Translations under genes and position numbers: made by a program
The notes under the pieces: generated by a model
Told to the model about the DNA's origin: nothing
What the model saw: only the letters and a program-made list of their open reading frames with translations
The model's database searches: none
In this document: positions 1 through 9,026 of the stretch, one piece after another
Layout of the letters: each line of letters starts with the position of its first letter
How positions within the stretch are numbered: the stretch's first letter is position 1
DNA from: Pseudomonas graminis
Lineage (GTDB): Bacteria; Pseudomonadota; Gammaproteobacteria; Pseudomonadales; Pseudomonadaceae
Assembly (NCBI RefSeq): GCF_004364335.1
Contig: NZ_SOCR01000005.1
Location: 310,001-374,000, forward strand
DNA length: 64,000 nt
Direction of reading: 5' to 3'

Positions 1-692
1 AAGAGAAAGGCGAGAAAGGCCAGGCCCGGGTGGAAAACCTTGAGGAACTGGTCAGCGCCGCACGCGCCTTCGAGAACAGCGACGAAGAGGAAGACCTGAC
101 GCCGCTGGCTGCATTCCTTGGCCATGCCTCACTGGAGGCAGGCGATACGCAGGCGGATGAGCACGAAGACAGCATTCAGTTGATGACGCTGCACAGCGCC
201 AAAGGTCTGGAATTCCCGTACGTGTTCCTGGTAGGGATGGAAGAAGGCCTGTTTCCGCACAAGATGAGCCTGGAAGAGCCGGGCCGCCTGGAAGAAGAGC
301 GTCGTCTGGCTTATGTGGGCATCACCCGCGCCATGCAGCATCTAGTGATGACCTACGCAGAAACCCGACGCCTCTACGGAAGTGAAACCTACAACAAGGT
401 TTCGCGCTTCGTGCGGGAGGTTCCGCCCAACCTGATTCAGGAAGTGCGGCTGTCCAACAGCGTGACCCGTCCGTTCGGCGGTTCCAAAACCATGGCCCCG
501 AGTCGTCTGTTCGATGGCGAAGCCATTCCGCAGAGCCAGTTCTCCTTGGGCCAGCATGTACAGCACGCGGTGTTTGGCGAAGGCGTGATCCTTAACTTTG
601 AGGGCTCAGGCGCTCAGGCGCGGGTGCAGGTGAATTTTTCGGAAGGCAGCAAGTGGCTGATGCTAGGGTACGCGAAGCTCGAGCCGGTTTGA
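1..692 (+). CDS. uvrD: DNA helicase II UvrD, C-terminal part
   Basis: This is the 3' end of the SF1A helicase that unwinds DNA in nucleotide-excision and mismatch repair. The reading frame is open from the first base, so the start lies outside the window; about 230 of the usual ~725 residues are seen. Helicase motif V (TLHSAKGLEFPYVFLVG) and motif VI (EEERRLAYVGITRA) are intact. After a linker, the last ~45 residues (GQHVQHAVFGEGVILNFEG onward) match the small Tudor-like C-terminal domain that in UvrD/PcrA contacts RNA polymerase. The gene ends in TGA and is followed by a hairpin. Identification is secure from the motifs. Confidence 0.95.
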   Translation, partial: EKGEKGQARVENLEELVSAARAFENSDEEEDLTPLAAFLGHASLEAGDTQADEHEDSIQLMTLHSAKGLEFPYVFLVGMEEGLFPHKMSLEEPGRLEEERRLAYVGITRAMQHLVMTYAETRRLYGSETYNKVSRFVREVPPNLIQEVRLSNSVTRPFGGSKTMAPSRLFDGEAIPQSQFSLGQHVQHAVFGEGVILNFEGSGAQARVQVNFSEGSKWLMLGYAKLEPV

Positions 693-765
693 TCGGCAAC
701 TGACGATGCGTTGATGCGCCCCTTGTATTCCCACATCCAGCCCCCCATCTTTCCTACAGAACTTT

Positions 766-805
766 CTTCACCTGCCTACAACCCAAGTAGGGCAGGCAGG
801 TGAAG
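766..805. terminator. Hairpin downstream of uvrD
   Basis: Perfect 12-bp inverted repeat, CTTCACCTGCCT (766-777) and AGGCAGGTGAAG (794-805), with a 16-nt loop, about 75 bases after the uvrD stop. There is no T-run after it, so it may be an mRNA 3'-end stabiliser or weak terminator rather than a classical intrinsic terminator. Confidence 0.4.
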
Positions 806-899
806 ATTCACGCAAAAGCCGGAAACATATGGCCGCTGGTCATCCCCATTTGTCCTGTGCAACATGGCGCGCGTGCAATCCACAAACGGGAATTCCCTT

Positions 900-1754
900 A
901 TGCAACGTTTTCTTAGCATCGCTTTGGCAATGATGATCGGGCTCACCATGAGCCTCGACGTCAATGCTGCGCGTTTCGGTGGTGGCAAGAGCATGGGCTC
1001 GGCGCCAAGTCACCAGGCGCGTCAAACAGCTCCTTCTGCTCCTGCCGCAGCACCTAACGCCGCTGGCCGTCCTGCGCCTGCTGCTGGCGGTGCTTCCAAA
1101 TGGCTGGGCCCATTGGCCGGTCTCGCCGCCGGGGGTCTTCTGGCTTCCATGTTCATGGGTGGTGGCTTTGAGGGCATGCAGTTCTTCGACATCTTGATCA
1201 TGGCGATCATCGCCTTCGTGATCTTCCGCTTCATCGCGGCCCGTCGACGCAAACAGCAGCCACAGATGGCCCCCGCTGGTGCTCCTTATCAGCGTGAAAC
1301 CTTCGAACAGCCACAACCGGCACAGAATTCGATCTTCGGCGGTTCCGCTCCTGCAGCGGCAGCCCGTCCGGTGATCAATGCGCCGGCGTGGTTCAACGAA
1401 GAACGCTTCCTTGAGGCGGCCCGCAGCCACTTCCAGTCGCTGCAACAGCACTGGGACGCGAACGAGATGGACAAGATCTCCGAGTTCGTGACCCCGCAGA
1501 TGCTGCAGTTCCTGAAAAAAGAACGCGCGGATCTGGGTGAAGGCTTCCAGTCCACGTTCATCGACAACCTCACTGTGCAACTGGACGGTCTGGATGATCG
1601 CGCCGACAAGACCATCGCTACGCTGACATTCAACGGTGTGTCGAAAACGTCGCGCTTTGATCAGGGCGAAGTGTTCAGCGAAAGCTGGAACATGGAACGC
1701 GCCCAAGGTGACAACCAGCCTTGGCTGGTGGCAGGTATCCGCCAGAACGGCTAA
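900..1754 (+). CDS. Tim44-like domain secreted/membrane protein
   Basis: 284-residue protein. The ATG at 900 is preferred over the upstream ATG at 864 because it opens directly into a signal peptide (MQRFLSIALAMMIGLTMSLDVNA). Then follow a low-complexity Ala/Pro/Gly stretch, a hydrophobic segment around residues 60-82, a second one around residues 92-112 ending in ARRRK, and a C-terminal Tim44-like domain (about residues 160-284, beginning near NAPAWFNEERFLEAAR). Bacterial Tim44-domain proteins are envelope proteins of unclear role; the fold is NTF2-like. It is a single gene with its own terminator just downstream. The family call is good; function is unknown. Confidence 0.85.
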   Translation: MQRFLSIALAMMIGLTMSLDVNAARFGGGKSMGSAPSHQARQTAPSAPAAAPNAAGRPAPAAGGASKWLGPLAGLAAGGLLASMFMGGGFEGMQFFDILIMAIIAFVIFRFIAARRRKQQPQMAPAGAPYQRETFEQPQPAQNSIFGGSAPAAAARPVINAPAWFNEERFLEAARSHFQSLQQHWDANEMDKISEFVTPQMLQFLKKERADLGEGFQSTFIDNLTVQLDGLDDRADKTIATLTFNGVSKTSRFDQGEVFSESWNMERAQGDNQPWLVAGIRQNG

Positions 1755-1775
1755 TACCGTTGAGCTGCTGCAAAT

Positions 1776-1810
1776 GAACCCCGGACTTGTTCCGGGGTTC
1801 TGCTTTTTAT
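1776..1810 (+). terminator. Intrinsic terminator of the Tim44-like gene
   Basis: Stem GAACCCCGGA / TCCGGGGTTC (1776-1785 and 1791-1800) with a 5-nt loop, followed by TGCTTTTTAT. It lies 21 bases after the stop codon. Confidence 0.9.
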
Positions 1811-1882
1811 AGAAGCCAAGTTAATTTGGCGATGCCTTTGAGCTACTGTATAACCCGCGCAAATCGTTAGAGGATCCACGTC

Positions 1883-2290
1883 GTGGAAGAAGTCATCGAA
1901 CAACTCCGTGAAGCCAATGAACCGGTCCCTGTCCCGCTTGAACTGCCTGATGAAGATCAGCTGGTCGAGGTTGAGGAGCAGCTGTTCATCAATATCCCCT
2001 TCGTCTTCAAGGAGTTCTTGCTGACCGTCAGCGACGTGGTCTACGGCAGCCTTGAGCCCGTCACCGTCACTGATCCGGGCTCGCATACGTATCTGCCGGA
2101 AGTGGCGGCGACTGCCTGGGACATCGGCGTACCGCGCGAGCTGATCCCGATCTGTCAGGACGGCGAAGATTACTACTGCGTTGAAGAAGACGGCACTGTC
2201 GTGCTGTGGTCTGGCGAAGAAGAACTCGTCACCGAAGAAAGCTGGGAATCCGTCTGGCACTGGGCGCGTGACGTGTGGCTGGAAAGCTGA
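1883..2290 (+). CDS. SMI1/KNR4 family protein
   Basis: 135-residue acidic cytoplasmic protein with a GTG start; a GAGGATCC Shine-Dalgarno-like stretch lies about 10 bases upstream. The pattern INIPFVFKEFLLTVSD followed by a Trp-rich C-terminus (ESWESVWHWARDVW) fits the SMI1/KNR4 (SUKH) fold. Many family members are immunity proteins against polymorphic toxins, but no toxin gene is adjacent and the gene stands alone between two terminators, so it is more likely a conserved solitary member of unknown role. Confidence 0.75.
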   Translation: MEEVIEQLREANEPVPVPLELPDEDQLVEVEEQLFINIPFVFKEFLLTVSDVVYGSLEPVTVTDPGSHTYLPEVAATAWDIGVPRELIPICQDGEDYYCVEEDGTVVLWSGEEELVTEESWESVWHWARDVWLES

Positions 2291-2307
2291 GAATCAAAAC
2301 CGCTGTC

Positions 2308-2347
2308 CTCAGTCAGCCTTCAGGCACCAACCTCAAGGCTGACTGAG
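2308..2347. terminator. Hairpin between convergent genes
   Basis: Perfect 13-bp inverted repeat, CTCAGTCAGCCTT (2308-2320) and AAGGCTGACTGAG (2335-2347), with a 14-nt loop. It sits between the SMI1-type gene (+) and the antiporter gene (-), where it could end transcription from both sides. No long T-run is present. Confidence 0.6.
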
Positions 2348-2357
2348 ATCCCAGAGC

Positions 2358-4112
2358 TCATGGCTCAGGGTGGTTACCGAGGGTTTCGAGCAACGCGATC
2401 TGCATGCGCGTGTGGACCCGGATAAACCAGCGCCACAATACGGCAGCCACCACGGCCGCCACGACGACGATCAGCATTAGCCACTCGCGCGTCGGCAGCA
2501 TGCTGGATGACAGCAATGCGATGAGCAGAAAAATCACCACCAATGACAGCAACGGGATCACTTCGGCGATCACCCGCCGAACGCGCGCTGTGTGCCTGCC
2601 CGCCATCTCCGGCTTCACGCTCATCTCCGCCAGCAGCATCGACAGCGCCTTGAGCTTGCGATAAGCAGCGATCAGAAACGGCAGCGACAGCAGCAACGAC
2701 GCACCCCAGATCCAGGCTTTTTGCTGCCCGACATCGCTGACCCAGTCGCTGAAATAAACGCCAATCCGTTCTGCAAAGAATGCCCCGGTGAAGAAGATGG
2801 CGATGACCAGCGCCAGATTGATCCCGACTTGCAGCAGGATCTTCCGGATCATCGCCGCCAGCACCGCGCCCTGTCCCTGCGGCTGAATGCTGCGCAGCCA
2901 CTCTCCGTACAGTCCGAACACACGTGCCATGCGTGCAGGCACAATGGCGCCCAGCGTGTGGGACAGCGGGTCGGCAGCCCGGATGAGATAAGGGGTGAGG
3001 AGCGTCGTGATCGCGGAGACCGCCACGGCGACGGGGTAGAGAAAATCGCTGGTGACCCGCAGCGTCATCCCCAGCGCTGCGATGATGAAGGAGAATTCGC
3101 CGATCTGTGACAGCCCCATCCCCACACGCAGCGAGGTCTTGCCGTCGTTGCCGGCGATGAAAGCGCCAAGCCCGCAGGAAATCATCTTGCCCAGCACCAC
3201 AGCGACCGTGATCACCGCGATGGGCCAGGCGTAATCGAGCAGAATCTTCGGATCAATCATCAAGCCGATCGCGACGAAGAAGATCGCGCTGAACATGTCA
3301 CGGATGGGCTCGACCAGGTGCTCGATCTTCGCCAACTGCCTGGATTCGGCCATGATCGCGCCGATGAGAAATGCCCCAAGCACCATGCTGTACTCAAGTT
3401 TGACCACCAGCAGGCAAAACCCGAAGCACAACCCCAATACCGTGATCAGCAGCATCTCGTTGCTCTCGAACTTCGCGACATAGGCCAGCACTCGCGGCAC
3501 GACGAGAATGCCGATGACCAGCGCCACGATCATGAACAGCGACAGCTTGCCGACCGTGGAAAACACTTCGCCGGAACTGACTGTGCCGCTCACGGCGATA
3601 CCTGATAAGAGCGCGATGATGCCAATGCCGAGGATGTCTTCAACGATGAGCACGCCGAAGATCAACTGGGCGAAGCGCTGATTTTTCATCTTCAGGTCGT
3701 TAAGCGCTTTGACGATGATGGTGGTGGACGAGATCGCCAGAATGGCACCCAGGAACAGCGAGTCCATGGTGTTCCAGGCGAAGAACTGGCCGATTTCGTA
3801 ACCAATCCAGATCATCAGCATGATTTCGAGAAACGCGGCAATGAACGCCGTCGCGCCCACCTTGAACAGCTTGCGCAGGCTGAATTCCAGGCCAAGGCAA
3901 AACATCAGGAAGATCACGCCGAGTTCGGCGAGGGTCTTGATGGTGTCTTCGTCGTGAATAAGGCCAAAAGGCGGGGTGTGCGGGCCGATGATGAAGCCGG
4001 CGACGATATAGCCGAGCACCACGGGTTGCTTGAGCCGGTGAAACACCACCGTTACGACGCCCGCCACGAGCATGAGCACCGCCAGGTCTTGAATGAAACT
4101 GATGGCATGCAT
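2358..4112 (-). CDS. Cation:proton antiporter (CPA2 family)
   Basis: 584-residue inner-membrane protein that should exchange K+ or Na+ for protons. The start at 4112 (MHAISFIQDLAVLMLVAGV) begins directly with the first membrane helix; upstream in-frame codons encode non-hydrophobic, Arg-rich sequence and are rejected. The Na+/H+ exchanger domain covers about residues 5-385, with the family pattern PVVLGYIVAGFIIGP near the N-terminus and a glutamate-rich helix (LEYSMVLGAFLIGAIMAES). The C-terminal ~200 residues hold further predicted membrane helices and no recognisable RCK/KTN nucleotide-binding domain, unlike KefB/KefC. It resembles the plain 'cation:proton antiporter' proteins of Pseudomonas. 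The transported ion cannot be told from sequence. Confidence 0.88.
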   Translation of the reverse strand: MHAISFIQDLAVLMLVAGVVTVVFHRLKQPVVLGYIVAGFIIGPHTPPFGLIHDEDTIKTLAELGVIFLMFCLGLEFSLRKLFKVGATAFIAAFLEIMLMIWIGYEIGQFFAWNTMDSLFLGAILAISSTTIIVKALNDLKMKNQRFAQLIFGVLIVEDILGIGIIALLSGIAVSGTVSSGEVFSTVGKLSLFMIVALVIGILVVPRVLAYVAKFESNEMLLITVLGLCFGFCLLVVKLEYSMVLGAFLIGAIMAESRQLAKIEHLVEPIRDMFSAIFFVAIGLMIDPKILLDYAWPIAVITVAVVLGKMISCGLGAFIAGNDGKTSLRVGMGLSQIGEFSFIIAALGMTLRVTSDFLYPVAVAVSAITTLLTPYLIRAADPLSHTLGAIVPARMARVFGLYGEWLRSIQPQGQGAVLAAMIRKILLQVGINLALVIAIFFTGAFFAERIGVYFSDWVSDVGQQKAWIWGASLLLSLPFLIAAYRKLKALSMLLAEMSVKPEMAGRHTARVRRVIAEVIPLLSLVVIFLLIALLSSSMLPTREWLMLIVVVAAVVAAVLWRWFIRVHTRMQIALLETLGNHPEP

Positions 4113-4421
4113 GGGCGCTGCTCCTGCTGGCAATCGGTGAAATGCGCGTATCCGTCTGAAAGAGAGACGACTGCTGTACGAAAACTCGCCAACGAAGCCT
4201 GAATATTCTGACTGAGACGCAGGATTTACCCCATCCAAGGGCTTCCGCAGGTTAACACCGCACAAAAGCGTGGTAAGCCAGTGCAATATATGGAAACAGA
4301 TGGGTGCAGGGCGTGACGGCGAGGCGGCCGTTGGCGTCCCGGTATCAATGGTTTTGTAGCCAATCTGCATTCGAGCACCTGAGCAAGGTGCGTTCTGACC
4401 CTTTTAGACCGTGAGCCCGCT

Positions 4422-4907
4422 ATGGAACCCGGAAACGCCCAGCTGTCGATGACTGTATTGATGACCCCGGACATGGCCAACTTTTCTGGCAATGTGCACG
4501 GCGGGACGCTGCTGAAGTACCTCGACGAAGTGGCCTACGCATGTGCAAGCCGTTACGCAGGACGCTATGTGGTGACCCTGTCGGTGGATCAGGTGATTTT
4601 CCGTGAGCCGATTCACGTCGGCGAGCTGGTCACGTTCCTGGCATCGGTCAACTACACCGGCAATACGTCGATGGAAGTAGGCATCAAGGTGGTGACCGAA
4701 AACATCCGCGAGCGATCGGTTCGTCACACCAACAGCTGCTTCTTCACCATGGTGGCGGTGGATGACCAGCGCAAACCTGCCAGCGTGCCGCCACTAACGC
4801 CGGCCAACGGCGAAGACAAGCGCCGTTACGTGCAGGCACAACAACGCCGCCAGATCCGTCAGGAACTGGAGAAGCGTTACCGTGAAATCAAGGATGAGCC
4901 GGTTTAA
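4422..4907 (+). CDS. Acyl-CoA thioesterase (hotdog fold)
   Basis: 161-residue cytoplasmic enzyme hydrolysing acyl-CoA to free fatty acid and CoA. The hotdog-fold signature is clear: TPDMANFSGNVHGGTLLKYLDE, where the HGG loop and following acidic residue form the CoA/active site, then VDQVIFREPIHVGELV. The C-terminal ~35 residues are charged and Arg/Gln-rich. Length and motifs match the YciA/BACH-like group. It is divergently oriented to the antiporter and convergent with pdxY. Confidence 0.9.
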   Translation: MEPGNAQLSMTVLMTPDMANFSGNVHGGTLLKYLDEVAYACASRYAGRYVVTLSVDQVIFREPIHVGELVTFLASVNYTGNTSMEVGIKVVTENIRERSVRHTNSCFFTMVAVDDQRKPASVPPLTPANGEDKRRYVQAQQRRQIRQELEKRYREIKDEPV

Positions 4908-4925
4908 GCCAGAGCCGGGTTCGGC

Positions 4926-5792
4926 TTACAGCCGGACCGCTTCGAACTTGACGCGCGGGTGAGCGATTCGGTCCTGCGCGCGTACCAGTTCCAGCTCGTA
5001 GCTGCCACAGGCCTGGGTTTCCAGGAGCACTTCATGCACCGCTGAGGCCGCGAATTCGAAGGCGCTGCGCAGATCGTCACCCAGCAGAATCCGTGACAGG
5101 AACAGCCCGGAAGTCAGGTCGCCCACGCCGACAGGCTGCCGAGGGAATGCCAGCAGCGGTCGGCGCAGGTGCCAGGTTTCGTGTTCGGTCACCAGCAGCA
5201 TTTCAAAGCCGTCCGCGGGCTTTCCGGGATAGGCAAGGTGCTTGACGACCACCGCCTTCGGGCCTCGGGCCAGCAATGCGCGCGCCATGGCCACGCAGTC
5301 GAGCAACGATTCGGGTTTGCGGCCGGAGAAGCTGTCCAGCTCCAGCTGATTCGGGCAAAGAAAGTCAGCGACTGCAGCGGCTTCGTCCAGCAGGAAATCG
5401 CTCACTTCCTGCGGCACGATGCAGCCCTTTTCCGGGTGCCCCATCACCGGGTCACACAAATACAGCGCACGTGGATTGGCGCGTTTGATCTGCGCAACGG
5501 CGCTCAGAATCGCCCGTCCCTGCGCTGCGCTGCCCAGATAACCCGACAGCACCGCATCGCAATTGCCCAGCTCGCCTATCGCGGCAATCCCCTCGACCAA
5601 CGCCGGAATCTGCTGCGGCGACAGGACTTCCCCTGCCCAGTGTCCATACTGAGTGTGGTTGGAGAACTGAACGGTATTCAACGGCCAGACATTGATGCCG
5701 ATACGCTGCATAGGGAACACGGCTGCGCTGTTGCCGGCGTGACCAAACACGACATGCGACTGGATGGCGAGGAGATGGGGCGTACGTTTCAT
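4926..5792 (-). CDS. pdxY: Pyridoxal kinase
   Basis: 288-residue kinase of the vitamin B6 salvage pathway, making pyridoxal 5'-phosphate from pyridoxal with ATP. The start at 5792 ([20 protein letters not shown]) gives the standard PdxY length and N-terminus. Ribokinase-fold features include the substrate region [17 protein letters not shown] around residues 120-130, the [10 protein letters not shown] segment and the anion-hole motif [12 protein letters not shown], whose aspartate is the catalytic base. The stop is 18 bases from the end of the convergent thioesterase gene. Confidence 0.93.
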   Translation of the reverse strand: MKRTPHLLAIQSHVVFGHAGNSAAVFPMQRIGINVWPLNTVQFSNHTQYGHWAGEVLSPQQIPALVEGIAAIGELGNCDAVLSGYLGSAAQGRAILSAVAQIKRANPRALYLCDPVMGHPEKGCIVPQEVSDFLLDEAAAVADFLCPNQLELDSFSGRKPESLLDCVAMARALLARGPKAVVVKHLAYPGKPADGFEMLLVTEHETWHLRRPLLAFPRQPVGVGDLTSGLFLSRILLGDDLRSAFEFAASAVHEVLLETQACGSYELELVRAQDRIAHPRVKFEAVRL

Positions 5793-5925
5793 GGCAGGTT
5801 CCTGAGACCGGGAAGGCACAGTAGTGGCGATGCCGGACGAAGTGAAGCGAAATTAAACTTTCGGGCTATGGCTGTCTGTCACCCGACGCAGTTAAGCTGC
5901 AAGCCTTCTGTTGGAGTTCTTTTCC

Positions 5926-6318
5926 ATGCTGACCCTGGGCAACATTTTCGTCCTCATGCTGCTGGCGACTGCCGGCGCCTGGCTGTGGCACGCCCATGGC
6001 CTGCGTGAACGGGCGCTCGAACGCGTCAAACAGCACTGCGCCAAACTCGATCTCGAGTTGCTTGACGGCAACGTGGCGCTGAAGCGACTCGCCTTCAAAC
6101 GCGACAATGAAGGCCGCAAGCGCCTGGCGCGCGTGTATAACTTCGAGTTCACCGTCACCGGCGAGCATCGGCATCCCGGCACGATCACTATGTTCGGTGC
6201 CCACGCGGCGCAAATCGAGCTGGCGCCCTACCCGTTCGAGATCAAAGACCCGAAGCCGACCGCCGAAATCATTCAGCTGAGCCAGTGGCGTCAGGAGCAC
6301 AATAAGTGGAAGCAGTGA
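5926..6318 (+). CDS. DUF3301 domain membrane-anchored protein
   Basis: 130-residue protein with one N-terminal membrane helix (LGNIFVLMLLATAGAWLW) and a basic cytoplasmic domain with the pattern CAKLDLELLDGNVALKRL typical of DUF3301. ATG 5926 is chosen over TTG 5911 because GGAG (5913-5916) is well placed for it. Function is unknown. It ends 20 bases before the stop of the convergent COG0523 gene, and a perfect DnaA-box sequence (6324-6332) lies in that gap. Confidence 0.8.
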   Translation: MLTLGNIFVLMLLATAGAWLWHAHGLRERALERVKQHCAKLDLELLDGNVALKRLAFKRDNEGRKRLARVYNFEFTVTGEHRHPGTITMFGAHAAQIELAPYPFEIKDPKPTAEIIQLSQWRQEHNKWKQ

Positions 6319-6338
6319 TCCGCTGTGGATAACTCGCT

Positions 6339-7310
6339 TTAGAGCAGACAGGCCGCCAGCGTTCTCTGCAAAGCGGCCTCGTCCTGAGGCCCGTCGAAGA
6401 TCAGCTCAAGACGCGAGTCCCTGCGCCATTCACTTGACGACCAGTCCAACGCGCCTCCATTGAGCGCGTTGCCCGAGACCCATCCCCTTTCGCTGTGGAT
6501 TACCAGCTTGGCGCGCAGCCAGCTCAAGGTTCGCAGCCAGGTTTGCACGTTCGCCGCATCAAATACCCGCTCAGGGTGCCAGCGCCAGCCGATGCTCCAG
6601 CCTTGCGCCTGTTGCTGGCTCAGGCAGACTGGCGCCATCGGTTCCGCCCACGCTGCATGAAGTTGCGCCAACGACCGCGGGATCGCCGAATTGTCGGAGC
6701 CCGCGTGAGCGCTGACGTCGATGCCGGGCAACGAGTCCAGCGACAATGCGCCGTGGTCAGCCCAGCGCAGCGGGCGATCAGGCAGCGCACCGGCAATCGC
6801 CTTTCGCGTGGACGGGTCCAGTCCTTCAGATTTGTTCAGCACCAACAGGCCCGCCTGCGCCAGGGCGTCTCGCTGGGTGTCAGGCAGCTCGTTACCTCGG
6901 GCGAGTGCCTGGGCGTCGAGCACCATGACACTGGGCTGAATCGACAGCACTCCGGTCCAGGGCGCTTCGTTTAGTTGCTTGATCAACTGAGCCGGATGCC
7001 CCAGCCCGGAGGGCTCTATGAGCAAACGGTCCGGTCTGGCCTTGCGTATCAGCCGGCCGAGGCCAATCTGAAAAGGCGCGCCATTGACGCAGCACAGGCA
7101 ACCGCCAGCCACTTCGCCAAGTGCGATACCATCGTCGCCGGTCGTCAGCAGCGCAGCATCCAGGCCTATCTGGCCGAACTCATTGATCAGCACAGCCCAG
7201 CGCTCGTGCGCAGGTTTCTGCTTGAGAAGATGCCTGATCAGGCTCGTCTTGCCGGCACCTAACGGGCCTGCAATGACATGAGTGGGGATGTTCTGCAGCA
7301 TGTCGGCCAT
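6339..7310 (-). CDS. COG0523 (CobW/YjiA-type) GTPase
   Basis: 323-residue G3E-family GTPase, a group of metal-insertion chaperones. The start at 7310 (MADMLQNIPTHVIAGPLGAG) leaves the P-loop GPLGAGKTSL at residues ~18-27; upstream codons are Arg/His-rich and unlike the family. The metal-binding CxCC motif is present as GGCLCCVNG, followed by ESPSG-type switch residues (IEPSGLGHP) and the guanine-specificity motif NKSE. The C-terminal half is a CobW_C domain. It is one of two COG0523 genes here; the other (7737-8939) has a Zur box, while none is obvious in the 42-base divergent gap in front of this gene. The target metal is not known. Confidence 0.87.
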   Translation of the reverse strand: MADMLQNIPTHVIAGPLGAGKTSLIRHLLKQKPAHERWAVLINEFGQIGLDAALLTTGDDGIALGEVAGGCLCCVNGAPFQIGLGRLIRKARPDRLLIEPSGLGHPAQLIKQLNEAPWTGVLSIQPSVMVLDAQALARGNELPDTQRDALAQAGLLVLNKSEGLDPSTRKAIAGALPDRPLRWADHGALSLDSLPGIDVSAHAGSDNSAIPRSLAQLHAAWAEPMAPVCLSQQQAQGWSIGWRWHPERVFDAANVQTWLRTLSWLRAKLVIHSERGWVSGNALNGGALDWSSSEWRRDSRLELIFDGPQDEAALQRTLAACLL

Positions 7311-7352
7311 TCTTGAGATCGCTCCTGAAATGAGCGCTGACGGAGGTAATTG

Positions 7353-7724
7353 ATGCGAGCAATGTGGCTGCCCATGGGGCTGGCGTGGGCGCTGTCGGCG
7401 ATGACGTCGACGCAGGTCTGGGCCGAGTCGTGCGTCGTGCACAGCCAAGGCGAGCGAGTGGACGTCAAAGTCTGTCAGGAAAATCTGAACATCCCGCCAG
7501 ACCTGTTCCATGACGGTTTCTGCAAACCTCAGCTCAAGGATCAGAAAACAGAGGTTACGTACTCGGACCAATGCCCTGTCGGGTCATTTGGCCAGTGCAG
7601 CAACGCGCAGGTGGCCAATATGCCTTATCGGCAGAACATTCACTATTACGGCGTGGCCAGCGACGCAGCGTTTCTCAAACCGTTCTGCGAGCAGCAGAGC
7701 AAAGGCATCTGGAAAACGCAGTAA
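7353..7724 (+). CDS. Small secreted protein with six cysteines
   Basis: 123-residue protein whose signal peptide ends in AQVWA-type sequence (MTSTQVWAESC). ATG 7353 is preferred to TTG 7350 because GGAGG (7342-7346) is optimally spaced. The mature part holds six cysteines (SCVV, VCQE, FCKP, QCPV, QCSN, FCEQ), consistent with three disulphides in the periplasm. No domain is recognised. It lies between two COG0523 GTPase genes, so a link to zinc or another metal is suggested by position only. Confidence 0.7.
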   Translation: MRAMWLPMGLAWALSAMTSTQVWAESCVVHSQGERVDVKVCQENLNIPPDLFHDGFCKPQLKDQKTEVTYSDQCPVGSFGQCSNAQVANMPYRQNIHYYGVASDAAFLKPFCEQQSKGIWKTQ

Positions 7725-7736
7725 GACCAAGGAGCT

Positions 7737-8939
7737 TCACGCCGCATCACCGTACCAGTCGCCAAACGGATCAGGCATTGAGCGCCAATCTGCAACGCCG
7801 GCCGCCATCTCGGCGTCCGTCAGCAGACATTCATCCAACTCGGTAGCCAGCCGGCCGAAGTCGATGTTCTGCCCGATGAACACCAGTTCCTGACGGCAAT
7901 CGCCGGTCTCCGACTCCCAGCTGCGCATGATCACCTGCGTGCTTTCGTCGTCCTGCGGCCACTGCGCCTTGGGCACGAAGCGCCACCAACGACCGGCGAA
8001 ACCATGACGCATCAAGCCGCCGGCCTGGGACCAACTGCCCGCGTCCTCGTGCTTGTTGGCAAGCCAGAAAAAACCCTTCGAGCGCAGCAGCCGCCCGTTT
8101 TCCCACGGTGCATTCAGGAAATCGAAAAAGCGTTGGGGGTGAAAAGGCCGACGCGCCCGATAGGCCGTGGACGCAATGCCATAGTCTTCGGTCTCCGGCG
8201 TGTGCTCGCCGCGCAACTCCTTGAGCCAGCCCGGCGCCTGAGCCGCGCGTTCGAAGTCGAAACGACCGGTGTCGAGGATCTTGCCGAGGGGTACCGCGCC
8301 CATGACCATCGGCAGAATCTCTGCCTGGCTGTTAAGCCGCCGCAAAATCGCCATCAGTTCCCGCCGATCAGTTGAGCTGATCAGGTCGATCTTACTGATC
8401 AGTATCACGTCGGCGAACTCGACCTGCTCAATCAGCAGATCAGTGATCGCCCGCTCGTCTTCTTCGCCCAGGGTCTCGCCGCGTGAAGCCAGGCTCTCTG
8501 CGGCGTTGAAGTCCTGCAGAAAATTCAGGCCATCGACCACCGTCACCATGGTGTCGAGTCGGGCAACATCGGCCAGGCTCCGGCCCTGTTCATCGCGAAA
8601 GGTAAACGTCTCGGCCACGGGAAGCGGTTCGGAAATGCCCGTGGACTCGATCAGCAGATAGTCAAAACGGCCCTCATGGGCCAGCCGACTTACCTCTTCC
8701 AGCAAGTCTTCACGCAGGGTGCAGCAAATGCAGCCGTTGCTCATCTCCACCAGTTTTTCTTCCGCCCGATTGAGGCTGACGTCCCGCTGAACTTCGCTCC
8801 CGTCGATGTTGATCTCGCTCATGTCGTTGACGATCACGGCGACGCGCAGTTTGTCGCGATTGCGCAGAATGTGGTTCAGCAGCGTGCTTTTGCCAGCGCC
8901 AAGAAAGCCGGAGAGGACGGTAACGGGAAGGCGGTTCAT
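7737..8939 (-). CDS. zigA: Zinc-limitation GTPase, ZigA-like (COG0523)
   Basis: 400-residue G3E GTPase of the type induced by zinc starvation, thought to deliver zinc to client enzymes. Residues 9-18 form the P-loop ([11 protein letters not shown]); the CxCC metal site is [15 protein letters not shown]; the switch region reads [17 protein letters not shown]; NKxD is replaced by SKID. The C-terminal CobW_C domain (from ~residue 260) holds [12 protein letters not shown] perfect Zur box lies 38 bases upstream, supporting zinc repression. The symbol follows the Zur-regulated COG0523 group; subfamily placement is by resemblance. Confidence 0.85.
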   Translation of the reverse strand: MNRLPVTVLSGFLGAGKSTLLNHILRNRDKLRVAVIVNDMSEINIDGSEVQRDVSLNRAEEKLVEMSNGCICCTLREDLLEEVSRLAHEGRFDYLLIESTGISEPLPVAETFTFRDEQGRSLADVARLDTMVTVVDGLNFLQDFNAAESLASRGETLGEEDERAITDLLIEQVEFADVILISKIDLISSTDRRELMAILRRLNSQAEILPMVMGAVPLGKILDTGRFDFERAAQAPGWLKELRGEHTPETEDYGIASTAYRARRPFHPQRFFDFLNAPWENGRLLRSKGFFWLANKHEDAGSWSQAGGLMRHGFAGRWWRFVPKAQWPQDDESTQVIMRSWESETGDCRQELVFIGQNIDFGRLATELDECLLTDAEMAAGVADWRSMPDPFGDWYGDAA

Positions 8940-8977
8940 GAAGGTTTCACCAGAGTGCGGATGTGTTCGTTTTTTAC

Positions 8978-8990
8978 GTTATAGTATAAC
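8978..8990. promoter_or_regulatory. Zur box, perfect palindrome
   Basis: GTTATAGTATAAC matches the proteobacterial Zur core GTTATAnTATAAC exactly and extends by one base on each side (C...G). It lies 38 bases before the zigA start and 36 bases before the start of the divergent gene at 9027, so zinc-loaded Zur bound here could repress both. Confidence 0.85.
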
Positions 8991-9026
8991 GATACATAGG
9001 CGCTAATCTTTTTTTAAGGCAGCTTC

